A stretch of DNA of 49,233 nucleotides from Acidimicrobiia bacterium (GTDB lineage Bacteria > Actinomycetota > Acidimicrobiia > Spongiisociales > JAHEDJ01), in contig JARGFH010000026.1 in NCBI GenBank assembly GCA_029210695.1, positions 1 through 49,233 on the forward strand, written 5' to 3'. The translations under genes and the position numbers were made by a program. This document shows positions 8,651 through 16,337 of the stretch, piece by piece. The stretch's first letter is position 1; every line of letters begins with the position of its first letter. The notes beneath the pieces were generated by a model, which did not search any database, was not told the DNA's origin, and saw only the letters and a program-made list of their open reading frames with translations.

Positions 8651-10035
8651 AAGTCCTCCTGGCCGCGTCTGAGTTCTCTCCTCTTGCCAGGACCGGTGGT
8701 CTGGGCGAGGCGGTGGCCGGCATCGCACGGGCGCTGGTGGCGGCCGGTCACGAGATTTCGGTTGCACTCCCCCGCTATCGACATCTCACCGCACTCGGAA
8801 CGGCCGGCCCGTCGGTCGGCCCGGCGCAGGCAACGTACCGACACGGGATCGGAGGGGTAGAGGTGATCCTGATCGACGATCCACCTGCTTTCGATCGGGC
8901 CGGAATCTACGGCGATGGACACGGCGAGGGCTACGACGATCAATGGTGGAGATTCGCCAGGTTCTCTGCGGCCGTCCGAGTACTTGCTCATGACTACGAC
9001 CTGGTCCATCTTCACGACGCCCACGCCGGTTTGGCCGCTCTGGATAGCGTCGTTCCTGCGGTGTTCACCATTCACAACTCGGCCTATGGCATCTTCGGTC
9101 CGCTGGTTGAGACGGCGGCCATCATCGGCGCCGATCCCCGCCATATCCAACCTGAAGGTGCACTGGAATGGTGGGGCCAGGCGAGCTTCCTCAAGGCAGG
9201 AATCGCCGGATCAGACCGCGTCACGACCGTGAGTCCCACGTTCGCCAGACAACTGACGGAAGATGGTTCGATTTCGGGTGGCCTGGACGGTGTCCTACGG
9301 GCGCTACCCCACCCGGTGGCCGGCATCGTCAACGGCCTCAACCCGGACGAGTGGAACCCGCGCACCGATCCGGCCGTAACGGCTCCCTTCACTCCCAACC
9401 GGCCGTACGGCCGGCGAGCGACCAGGGAGTCGCTCCTGGCCGAATCGGGGCTCTCCGACGGCATCATCTTCGGCAACGTCGGCCGCATGACCGAGCAGAA
9501 GGGCCTCCACTTGCTCGACCCGTCGATCGACCTGTTGATCTCCGAAGGTCTGCGGTTGGTTCTCGTTGGCGACGGCGAACTGAACCACATGGTCGACGAT
9601 TGGGCGGAACGGTTCCCGCATGCCGTGTGGCACGCCCCCTATGAAGAGCGCCTCGCCAGAGTCGTGTCGGCCGGAACTGACTTCTACCTGATGCCATCGC
9701 GTTTCGAACCGTGCGGCATTGGACAGATGTACGCCATGCGCTACGGCTCGCCGCCGGTTGTGCGCTTCACCGGAGGGCTGAACGATACGGTCATCGACCT
9801 GGACGAGAGCCCCGCCGATGGCACCGGATTCGGCTTCCGGGACTTCAGAACCGAAGAACTGGTCAAGACGGTGCGCAGGGCTATGCGGATCTTCCGGCAG
9901 TCGCGAGCCGAGTACAGGAGGCTGCAGCGGAACGGCATGCTCAGTGACTTCTCGTGGGGGGCGGCCGCTCAGCACTATCTCGTCACCTACGAGCAGGCAA
10001 CGACCTACCGTCGGGAACGATTGGCCCTCCGGTGA
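8647..10035 (+). CDS. glgA: GT5 glycogen/starch synthase family glycosyltransferase
   Basis: Transfers glucose from a nucleotide sugar to a growing alpha-1,4-glucan. The 462 residues show the GT5 N-terminal domain (VLLAASEFSPLARTGGLGE), the central HDAHAGLAAL and VFTIHNSAYGIFG segments, and the C-terminal nucleotide-binding half with VGRMTEQKGLHLL and PSRFEPCGIGQMYAMRYG. The Lys of the usual KTGGL substrate loop is Arg here (Arg15), a conservative change that could affect donor choice. The GTG start overlaps the upstream stop codon. The pair with the GH57 enzyme and no glgB/glgC nearby suggests a GH57-assisted glucan route. Confidence 0.87.
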   Translation: MKVLLAASEFSPLARTGGLGEAVAGIARALVAAGHEISVALPRYRHLTALGTAGPSVGPAQATYRHGIGGVEVILIDDPPAFDRAGIYGDGHGEGYDDQWWRFARFSAAVRVLAHDYDLVHLHDAHAGLAALDSVVPAVFTIHNSAYGIFGPLVETAAIIGADPRHIQPEGALEWWGQASFLKAGIAGSDRVTTVSPTFARQLTEDGSISGGLDGVLRALPHPVAGIVNGLNPDEWNPRTDPAVTAPFTPNRPYGRRATRESLLAESGLSDGIIFGNVGRMTEQKGLHLLDPSIDLLISEGLRLVLVGDGELNHMVDDWAERFPHAVWHAPYEERLARVVSAGTDFYLMPSRFEPCGIGQMYAMRYGSPPVVRFTGGLNDTVIDLDESPADGTGFGFRDFRTEELVKTVRRAMRIFRQSRAEYRRLQRNGMLSDFSWGAAAQHYLVTYEQATTYRRERLALR

Positions 10036-10042
10036 CGTCGTA

Positions 10043-11542
10043 ATGAGGATGAGAAAGATCATCCTATGGATGGCTCTGGGTGTCGTTGCGACTGCTTGCT
10101 CGGCTGATAGCGTCGCGACAACGACCTCTTTGCCGTCGAGTCAAACGACAACCACGATGGGGACCACCGACACGACCTCGCCTCCGGTCTCGACCACCCG
10201 GCCGGCACCGCCGGACGTTTCGCTGATCGTGTCCCGCGCCGGAGGCATCGACCTCCTCGCCGACGGTATCGATATCGAACTCGAAGGCGATTCCGATTAC
10301 CCGGTGGTCGCAGCCTTCGATGATCTGGCCGGTGGCCTCGTGTATCAGTATGAGTTCACGCCCGAGCAATTCCCGGCGGACAGCATCCTCTGGATTCCTG
10401 CAGGCGGTTCTGCGCCGACGGTCATCCTGTCTGCAGATCCTGGGCGAACGATCCGGCTGCTCGACGTCGAAGTGCTGGATGGTCGTACGAACGTGCTGTT
10501 CCTCGAAGGTGATCCGGGGACCCATCCGGATTCACTCTTCATCGCCGATCTGGCTGGAGGAGCGCCGACCCGCCTGGCCGGCGCTGAACCGGGGGGCGAG
10601 GCGGGTCCGGCCGGCGTCACACCGACCGCCGTCCTGAGCGGCTCCCTGTCGGAGGCCGGTGTCGCCGTCGTCTGGTGGTATGGAGACATCGAAGCAGCCT
10701 GCAGCTACGTGGAGGTGGTCGACTTCGATGGTGAGGTGATTTTCGGACCTCTTCCCAACCTATGCGGGGAACAGAACCTCAATCAGGCGGCGCTCTCGGC
10801 GGATGGATCGCGAATCGCCTACGCAGGTGGAGACACCGTCGTTGTTGCCGACGTCGAATCCGGGGACGTGCTGGGCGAGTGGGTAACCGACGACGTGAGC
10901 GGCCTCGACTTCGACGGATCGACGGTCATCGTGACGACCGTCAACGGCTTCACCACACTGTCGCTCACCGGCAGAGCAACGGTCACCTATCCGCTACCAC
11001 CGGCGACCAGGCTGATCGTTGCCGCCAGAGGGCCGGTCGACCTGGCGGCCGGAACATTCCTCGGCGGGGTGCGAACGTTGTCGACGAGTTGTTCTGCAAC
11101 CGGTCTGCCGTCGACACCCGAGGCGCAGGGCGGGCTACCGGAAGCCGTCTCCATGACCAGGGAAGCCATCGTGGCGGCAGCCACCAGTTGCGACATAGAT
11201 TCGCTGGCCGCCCTGGCGGGCGAGTCCTTCGTCTACGGCCTCGATCCGGTCGCCGGCCCCGGCCGAACCTGGCGGCAGATCGAGCAGCGGGGTGGTGGTG
11301 TGCTGGCCCGTATCGCCGATGTTTTGGCCTTGCCGTATGTGGTCATCGACGTTGATGGTTCCCGGGTCTATACCTGGCCGTCGGCTTTCCAGGAACAGCC
11401 CACCGAAGCGGACTGGGACGCGCTCAGTGCGGTTTACAACGAAGAAGACGTCGACAACTTCAAGGCCCTGGGTGGCTACGCCGGTATGCGAGTCGGCATC
11501 GCCGAGGACGGAGCCTGGGCTTTCGCCGTCGAGGGTGACTAA
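10043..11542 (+). CDS. Secreted lipoprotein with a beta-propeller-like repeat region, unknown role
   Basis: The chosen ATG at 10043 (or 10049) gives 499 residues beginning with a basic N-terminus, a hydrophobic stretch and a Cys at the end of VVATAC, a weak lipobox. A Thr/Ser/Pro-rich linker of about 50 residues follows, typical of actinobacterial surface lipoproteins. The middle is built of beta-strand repeats containing phrases such as ADGSRIAYAGGDTVVVAD and SLFIADLAGGAPTRL, which resemble TolB/WD40-like propeller blades. The last 150 residues look like a separate small domain. It lies 7 bases after glgA and is probably co-transcribed. I cannot assign a function. Confidence 0.65.
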   Translation: MRMRKIILWMALGVVATACSADSVATTTSLPSSQTTTTMGTTDTTSPPVSTTRPAPPDVSLIVSRAGGIDLLADGIDIELEGDSDYPVVAAFDDLAGGLVYQYEFTPEQFPADSILWIPAGGSAPTVILSADPGRTIRLLDVEVLDGRTNVLFLEGDPGTHPDSLFIADLAGGAPTRLAGAEPGGEAGPAGVTPTAVLSGSLSEAGVAVVWWYGDIEAACSYVEVVDFDGEVIFGPLPNLCGEQNLNQAALSADGSRIAYAGGDTVVVADVESGDVLGEWVTDDVSGLDFDGSTVIVTTVNGFTTLSLTGRATVTYPLPPATRLIVAARGPVDLAAGTFLGGVRTLSTSCSATGLPSTPEAQGGLPEAVSMTREAIVAAATSCDIDSLAALAGESFVYGLDPVAGPGRTWRQIEQRGGGVLARIADVLALPYVVIDVDGSRVYTWPSAFQEQPTEADWDALSAVYNEEDVDNFKALGGYAGMRVGIAEDGAWAFAVEGD

Positions 11543-11547
11543 AGCGG

Positions 11548-11632
11548 AGGTTCTGAGTTATGGGTTGTAGGTTCTTGGTTGGTCCGAGATAGAACCTGGA
11601 ACTCACAACCTGGAACTCACAACCTGGAACCT
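11548..11632. repeat. Inverted heptanucleotide repeat array between convergent genes
   Basis: Five heptads in register on the plus strand (AGGTTCT, GAGTTAT, GGGTTGT, AGGTTCT, TGGTTGG; 11548..11582) are followed by an 8-nt gap and six heptads of the complementary type (AGAACCT, GGAACTC, ACAACCT, GGAACTC, ACAACCT, GGAACCT; 11591..11632). The two arms can pair into one long imperfect hairpin. It fills the gap between the 3' ends of the lipoprotein gene and dapE, so a bidirectional terminator is a reasonable role. Confidence 0.7.
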
Positions 11633-11658
11633 CGGGTGGCCACACTCCTGGCGGTCGC

Positions 11659-12708
11659 CTAGGAGGTCAGAAAGGCCTTCATGCCCTCGAAGGCCGGTTC
11701 CAGGTTGGCGATTGGAACGTGCTCGTGCACCTGATGGGCTTGTGCAACGACGCCGGGTCCGTAGTTGACGGCAGGCACCCCGTAGAGGGCGAGGCGGGCG
11801 ACGTCGGTCCATCCTTGTTTGGCAGCCCGGTCGGCCTTCGTTACCGCGGCGAGACGATCGAGATGCGAATTGCCTTCCGGGACCGGGGCGGCCGGGGCAC
11901 GATCGACGATCTCCACGTCATCGGCAGCCAGGGTCAGCAACCGCAAGCGCCCGACTGCTTCTTCGATGCTGAATACCGGAGGAAACCGGTAGTTCAGGTT
12001 CACTTCGAACATCGCGGGCAGGATGTTGTTGGCGATGCCACCCGCCGCCTTGGTGACCGAGTAGACCTCGCGGTACTCGAGGCCGTCGATCTCGAACAAC
12101 ACCGGTTCACGCTGATGGAGTTCGGCCAGCCATGCCCCCGCCTTGGTAATGGCATTCTGACCCAACCACGGCCGGGCGCTGTGGGCGGATTTCCCCGTGA
12201 ATCGCACCGTGGCGTTGATGGCGCCGTTGCATCCGATTTCCAGCCGGAGGTCCGTCGGCTCCATGACCACGGCAAACTCGGCGTTCCGCAGCCACTCGAC
12301 CTCCTGGAGCACTCGCTCGAGGTTGTTCCCGGCGGCCGGGCCCTCCTCTCCGTCGTAGAAGATTCCAACCACGTCGTAGGGCCCGTGGCGCACATCTGTG
12401 TCTTCGAGGAGATGCACCATGACGGCGACGCCCGCCTTCATATCGGAGGTGCCGAGACCGTACAGCAGTCCGTCCTCCTCGAAGGCGGGCGGTTGGCCCT
12501 GCGATGGCACCGTATCGATGTGACCTACGATGAGCATCAGCGGCTTGCCGGTCGGGCGGCCGATCACCACGCTGTCTCCGACACGAACGATCGACTCCTG
12601 GTCGTAGGATCCCGCCAAGCGATCTATCAACGCCGAACAAAGGCGGGCTTCGTCGCCGAGTTCGGATGGCGTGTCGACCATCCACACCAGAGTCTCGAGC
12701 AGCGTCAT
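11659..12708 (-). CDS. dapE: Succinyl-diaminopimelate desuccinylase (M20 family)
   Basis: Hydrolyses N-succinyl-LL-DAP to LL-DAP and succinate in the succinylase branch of lysine and peptidoglycan synthesis. M20 metallopeptidase features are clear: LIVGHIDTVPSQG (first zinc ligand and catalytic Asp), GLGTSDMKAGVAVM (bridging Asp), and FYDGEEGPAAGNNLE (catalytic Glu and ligand). The frame extends upstream but ATG at 12708 is chosen because it forms an ATGA overlap with the dapD stop, giving 349 residues. It is the last gene in the order dapC-dapD-dapE, which supports the substrate assignment over other M20 deacylases. Confidence 0.9.
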   Translation of the reverse strand: MTLLETLVWMVDTPSELGDEARLCSALIDRLAGSYDQESIVRVGDSVVIGRPTGKPLMLIVGHIDTVPSQGQPPAFEEDGLLYGLGTSDMKAGVAVMVHLLEDTDVRHGPYDVVGIFYDGEEGPAAGNNLERVLQEVEWLRNAEFAVVMEPTDLRLEIGCNGAINATVRFTGKSAHSARPWLGQNAITKAGAWLAELHQREPVLFEIDGLEYREVYSVTKAAGGIANNILPAMFEVNLNYRFPPVFSIEEAVGRLRLLTLAADDVEIVDRAPAAPVPEGNSHLDRLAAVTKADRAAKQGWTDVARLALYGVPAVNYGPGVVAQAHQVHEHVPIANLEPAFEGMKAFLTS

Positions 12709-13511
12709 ACCGTCAATCCGAACGTCCGGAGCGCGTCGTTGAGCGACGTACGATCGTCCGTCGCTTCGGAGCGATGGCCGATGATGTAGGCGCACTGGAG
12801 ATCGACGGTGCCCGCCGGGAACTGCTTGGGCCTGGTACCCGGCACCACGACCGACCGGGCGGGTACCCGTCCCTTGAAGGTCACGGGCTCTTCACCCGTT
12901 ACGTCGATGATCGGAATCGTGGCCGTGATCGTTGTATTTGCGCCGAGGACCGCCCCCTCTTCGATGATGGCCCCCTCGGTGACGATGCAGCGGCTACCGA
13001 TGAAGGCACCGTCCTCAACGATGACGGGGCGGGCATTGGGAGGCTCCAGCACTCCCCCGATGCCGACGCCGCCCGACAGATGCACGTTCCGGCCGATCTG
13101 TGCACACGATCCCACGGTGGCCCAGGTGTCGACCATCGTCCCTGAGCCGACCCTGGCGCCGATGTTCACATAACCGGGCATCACCACGACCCCCGGTTCG
13201 CAGAATGCGCCGTAGCGAACGGTTCCGGGCGGTACGACGCGTACTCCGAAGTCGGCGAGGTTCGACTTCGTCGGGATCTTGTCGTGATACTCGAAGGGAC
13301 CCGCCTTCATGGTGGTCAGTTCCTGCATCCGGAAGTAAAGGAGGATCGCCTCCTTGACCCACTCGTGCACGATCCATTCGCCGTCGATCTTCTCGGCCAC
13401 CCGCAGCTCGCCGCGATCGAGCGAGGCGATCGTCCGCTCTACGGCCGGGCGCGCCTCGGCGAGACGGTCGAGATCTGCATATACCGCTTCGATCAATTCC
13501 CGGTCAGACAC
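12705..13511 (-). CDS. dapD: Tetrahydrodipicolinate N-succinyltransferase
   Basis: Succinylates tetrahydrodipicolinate using succinyl-CoA. The 268-residue product has the N-terminal LRVAEKIDGEWIVHEW segment, the RVVPPGTVRYGAF motif and a left-handed beta-helix with MVDTWATVGSCAQIG and VHLSGGVGIGGVLEP. This is the Escherichia coli-type DapD, not the divergent longer form of mycobacteria, which is notable in a high-GC Gram-positive. The frame runs on upstream, but the GTG at 13511 is the start that yields the family N-terminus. It overlaps the dapC end by 19 bases and the dapE start by 4. Confidence 0.93.
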   Translation of the reverse strand: MSDRELIEAVYADLDRLAEARPAVERTIASLDRGELRVAEKIDGEWIVHEWVKEAILLYFRMQELTTMKAGPFEYHDKIPTKSNLADFGVRVVPPGTVRYGAFCEPGVVVMPGYVNIGARVGSGTMVDTWATVGSCAQIGRNVHLSGGVGIGGVLEPPNARPVIVEDGAFIGSRCIVTEGAIIEEGAVLGANTTITATIPIIDVTGEEPVTFKGRVPARSVVVPGTRPKQFPAGTVDLQCAYIIGHRSEATDDRTSLNDALRTFGLTV

Positions 13512-14638
13512 GTCGTCAGCACCTCCACCGCGTGTTCGGACTCTTCCAGCGTCGGAACCAGGGCGAGCCGGATGTAGCCCTCGCCGCCGGGCCCGAAGGC
13601 ACGACCGGGCGAGACCAACACGCCTCCTTTGAGCAGGCGCGCCGCAATTGCGACATCGTCGTCGACCTCGACCCACAGGTACAGGCCGGCTCTCGACGCC
13701 ACCACCGGGTAGCCGAGGTTCTCAAAGGCTGCTCGCAGCAGTGCTCGCTTGGCCCCGAATATCTGCCGGCGCTCGGCAGCGTGATCATCGTCCGACCAGG
13801 CGGCCACCGCAGCCGACTGCACAAACTCGGGCGAAGCCGTCCCGGTTGACGTCCGCAGCGAGCGCAAGGCGGTAATCGCCCTTGCATCACCAACGATGGC
13901 CGCCGACCTATAGCCGGTCATTCCAGACCGTTTGGAGAGGCTCAGGAACGATAGAGCGCCCTCGATTCCATCGTCGGCCACTTCGAGGATCGACGGCGGT
14001 TTCTCATCTTCGTAGAGGTCGACGTAACACTCGTCGCCCATCAGCCACGTATCCGTTTGCCGGGCTTTGCGATACATGGCTTCGACGTCGTCCCGGCTGG
14101 CGAGGGCGCCGGTCGGATTGTGCGGATAGTTGGTCCAGACGAGGCTGGCCCGTTCCCACACGGGCTCGGGAATCTGATCCGGGCGCAATACGAAGTCGCC
14201 GGTCAGTGTCACCGAATGGCCGACCGCGCCGGCCAGCAGGGCACCACGTTCGTAGATCGGATAACCCGGGGTCGCCCACACGACCACATCGCCGGCCGAT
14301 CGATCGACGAACGCAAGCGGCGTGGAGAAGATGGCTTCCTTCGATCCGGCCGTAGGGAGGACGTTGCGATCAGGGTCGATCCGAACGCCGAACCTCCTTT
14401 GTACGTAATCGGCGACTGCCCTGCGCAGCTCTGGAAGACCGGTGGTGGTCGGGTACTGGGAAACGACCGGGACTGCGGCGCGGAGGGCGTCGGGGATGAA
14501 CGCCGGTGTGGGTTCACGAGGATCACCGACCGAGAAGTCGAGTAACGGGTGACCCTCGGCGCGCATCGTGCGGGCCTGCTCCTGGAGTTCCGCAATCGGG
14601 TAGGAGCCGAGGCGGTCAAGCACGGGGTTCGTATGCAT
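13493..14638 (-). CDS. dapC: N-succinyldiaminopimelate aminotransferase (class I/II PLP enzyme)
   Basis: PLP enzyme that aminates N-succinyl-2-amino-6-ketopimelate with glutamate. Fold-type I landmarks: LLDFSVGDPREPTP near the N-terminus, WTNYPHNPTGA (substrate/PLP Asn), and FLSLSKRSGMTGYR carrying the PLP lysine. ATG at 14638 gives 381 residues; longer frames add an unlikely arm. It lies directly upstream of and overlaps dapD, so DapC is favoured over other aminotransferases. A TACCGT element 7 bases before the ATG suggests a leaderless operon start. Confidence 0.88.
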   Translation of the reverse strand: MHTNPVLDRLGSYPIAELQEQARTMRAEGHPLLDFSVGDPREPTPAFIPDALRAAVPVVSQYPTTTGLPELRRAVADYVQRRFGVRIDPDRNVLPTAGSKEAIFSTPLAFVDRSAGDVVVWATPGYPIYERGALLAGAVGHSVTLTGDFVLRPDQIPEPVWERASLVWTNYPHNPTGALASRDDVEAMYRKARQTDTWLMGDECYVDLYEDEKPPSILEVADDGIEGALSFLSLSKRSGMTGYRSAAIVGDARAITALRSLRTSTGTASPEFVQSAAVAAWSDDDHAAERRQIFGAKRALLRAAFENLGYPVVASRAGLYLWVEVDDDVAIAARLLKGGVLVSPGRAFGPGGEGYIRLALVPTLEESEHAVEVLTTCLTGN

Positions 14639-14645
14639 GCCCGGA

Positions 14646-14651
14646 ACGGTA
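14646..14651 (-). promoter_or_regulatory. -10 element of dapCDE, leaderless type
   Basis: TACCGT on the minus strand, 7 nt before the dapC ATG, with no Shine-Dalgarno between them. Confidence 0.45.
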
Positions 14652-14730
14652 GTCGGCGCGGGAGCGGCAATAGGTAGGCTCAGACGCACAGGAAGGAGGG
14701 CACGACGGTGGCTCGACCGAGGAGACGACG

Positions 14731-15744
14731 GTGCCGGCGAACCTGACCCCTGCCTACAAATCTGCCGAGGCTGCCTACAAGAAGGCAGCCGATCCGGCGG
14801 AGCGTCTGGATCTGCTGCGAGAGATGCTGCGTCAGATTCCCAAACACAAGGGAACCGACCATCTCCAGGCAGATATCAAATCCAAGATCAAGGAGCTGAC
14901 GGAGGCGTTGACCGGGCCGAAGAAGGGAGGGGCCAGAGGCGGCCCGCCCACGTCGTTCCGGCCGGAAGGAGCGGGACAGATAGCGCTGATCGGTCCGCCC
15001 AATACCGGGAAGTCGACGCTGCACGTTCGACTCACCGGGTCACACTCGGAGACCGGGCCGTATCCGTTCACGACCCAGTACCCCCAGCCGGGGATGATGC
15101 CGTACCTCGATATCGCCTTCCAGCTGATCGACCTGCCGCCGGTTTCGGAGCTGCATCCGATCCCCTGGATGAGCAACACGCTGCAGTCGGCGGATGGTTG
15201 CCTGCTGGTCGTGGACCTCGGACACCCCGAGTGCGTCGAGGAAACCCTGGCCGTCCTCGAACTCCTCGCAGCACGCAAGATCCGGCTGACCGAACGCTGG
15301 CCGGCGGACGGCGGCACCATCGGGGATCCGGCCGACCCGTTCACGCAATACCTGCCGACGATCCTCGTCGCCACCAAGAGCGACCGCAGCCGCGACCCGG
15401 GCGCCGACCTCGTCGTCTTCGAGGAGTTGACCGGTCTGCGATATCCCTACCTGGCGGTTTCGCTCGAGGAGGGACGGGGACTCGAGGAGATGGGGGCAAT
15501 GCTGTTTGAACGGCTCCAGGTGGTGCGGGTGTACACGAAAGCGCCCGGCAAGCCGCCCGACCTCGATCGGCCGTATGCGATGCGAACTCGGCAGACCGTC
15601 GACGACCTGGCCGAGTTGGTGCACCGGGACTTCGCAGCGGGCCTTCAGTTCGCCCGCGTTTGGGGCGACGGCAGCTTCGATGGGCGCCACGTGGGGCGTG
15701 ACTACGAACTCACGGACGGGGACGTCATCGAACTGCACATTTGA
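14731..15744 (+). CDS. OBG/DRG-like GTPase with C-terminal TGS domain
   Basis: A 337-residue GTP-binding protein. The N-terminal 80 residues form a charged helical region (AYKSAEAAYKKAADPAERL). The G domain follows with G1 GPPNTGKST, a switch segment YPFTTQYPQPGM, G3-like LIDLPPV and G4 ATKSDRS. The last 65 residues look like a TGS domain (VYTKAPGKPPDLDRPY to GDVIELHI), known for RNA or ribosome contacts. This is the DRG arrangement more common in archaea and eukaryotes, with bacterial homologues of unknown role. GTG start with GAGGAG upstream. The usual DxxG of G3 is DLPP here. Confidence 0.82.
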   Translation: MPANLTPAYKSAEAAYKKAADPAERLDLLREMLRQIPKHKGTDHLQADIKSKIKELTEALTGPKKGGARGGPPTSFRPEGAGQIALIGPPNTGKSTLHVRLTGSHSETGPYPFTTQYPQPGMMPYLDIAFQLIDLPPVSELHPIPWMSNTLQSADGCLLVVDLGHPECVEETLAVLELLAARKIRLTERWPADGGTIGDPADPFTQYLPTILVATKSDRSRDPGADLVVFEELTGLRYPYLAVSLEEGRGLEEMGAMLFERLQVVRVYTKAPGKPPDLDRPYAMRTRQTVDDLAELVHRDFAAGLQFARVWGDGSFDGRHVGRDYELTDGDVIELHI

Positions 15745-15771
15745 ACGGTTTGCCCGGCAAGCCCGTACACT
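15741..15771 (+). promoter_or_regulatory. Promoter: TTGAAC, 19 bp, TACACT
   Basis: A -35-like TTGAAC at 15741..15746 and a -10-like TACACT at 15766..15771 precede the GTG at 15780 by 8 nt. There is no Shine-Dalgarno, so a leaderless message is likely. The -35 overlaps the end of the upstream GTPase gene. Confidence 0.5.
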
Positions 15772-15779
15772 CGCTCGCC

Positions 15780-16205
15780 GTGAGAGCTACTCGATCGATT
15801 CAGGCGCTGCTGGCGGTCGCCGTCCTTGCCGTCGTGCTACTGGCCGTCTCATACGGCAGGGTGGACCCCTCGCCGGCGGATGAGGCGAGGTCGCCGATTG
15901 TCGAACGCGTCGAACCGGCGCCGGGAGACCTCGTGCCGCGCCAGTCGGTGATCGAGATCGACCTACGCACGGGCTACGTCGCCGAATTGTGGGTACTGGC
16001 CAACCCGTCGGCAGGTACCTGGCAGCGGATCCCGGACTCCGAGCTGACCTTCATCGAAGGAACCGGGGTCCATACCTGGGCGCCGGGGCCGGGCCGGACC
16101 GTCGAGGAGTGGCCGGCCGGTGAGCACACCTTGCGGATCGTCTGGGATACCATCACCGGACTGCCCGACGTCGGTGAATACGAGTGGTCGTTCCGCTCCT
16201 ACTGA
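15780..16205 (+). CDS. Small membrane-anchored extracellular protein, unknown
   Basis: Starting at GTG 15780 the product has 141 residues: a basic N-terminus, one hydrophobic helix (LLAVAVLAVVLLAVSYG) and an exported domain of about 110 residues rich in beta-strand pattern, with PAPGDLVPRQSVIEIDLRTG and the ending GEYEWSFRSY. The frame continues up to a TTG at 15741, but the promoter spacing favours 15780. The exported part may be an Ig-like or copper-binding-like sandwich; I do not recognise a family. It is followed by the tandem hairpins at 16209..16320. Confidence 0.6.
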   Translation: MRATRSIQALLAVAVLAVVLLAVSYGRVDPSPADEARSPIVERVEPAPGDLVPRQSVIEIDLRTGYVAELWVLANPSAGTWQRIPDSELTFIEGTGVHTWAPGPGRTVEEWPAGEHTLRIVWDTITGLPDVGEYEWSFRSY

Positions 16206-16208
16206 GGT

Positions 16209-16258
16209 GTTCTCCGCAATGCACTGACCCCTTTTCGAGTCATTACATTGCGCAGAAA
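16209..16258. repeat. Hairpin repeat, copy 1
   Basis: Inverted arms (tctccgcaatg and cattgcgcaga) around a loop containing cttttcgagtcatt. The arms carry a mismatch. It is a tandem partner of the copy at 16269..16320, with about 61 bp between equivalent positions. Confidence 0.7.
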
Positions 16259-16268
16259 CCGACCTGTG

Positions 16269-16320
16269 TTTTCTCCGCAATGCAGTAACCGCTTTTCGAG
16301 TCATTGCATTGCGGAGAAAA
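16269..16320. repeat. Hairpin repeat, copy 2, perfect 16-bp stem
   Basis: ttttctccgcaatgca at 16269..16284 and its exact complement at 16305..16320 enclose a 20-nt loop. The loop shares cttttcgagtcatt with copy 1. It sits between two same-strand genes and just upstream of the -10-like element of the next gene, so it may end the upstream transcript or bind a regulator. Confidence 0.8.
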
Positions 16321-16324
16321 CAGA

Positions 16325-16330
16325 TAGCCT
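16325..16330 (+). promoter_or_regulatory. -10 element of phosphodiesterase gene, leaderless type
   Basis: TAGCCT, 7 nt before the ATG at 16338 and directly after the second hairpin. No Shine-Dalgarno is present. Confidence 0.4.
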
Positions 16331-16337
16331 CGGGGTT

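Noticed and set aside
16209-16320. CRISPR array
   Set aside because: Only two units, strongly self-complementary over the full arms, no spacers of even length and no cas genes.
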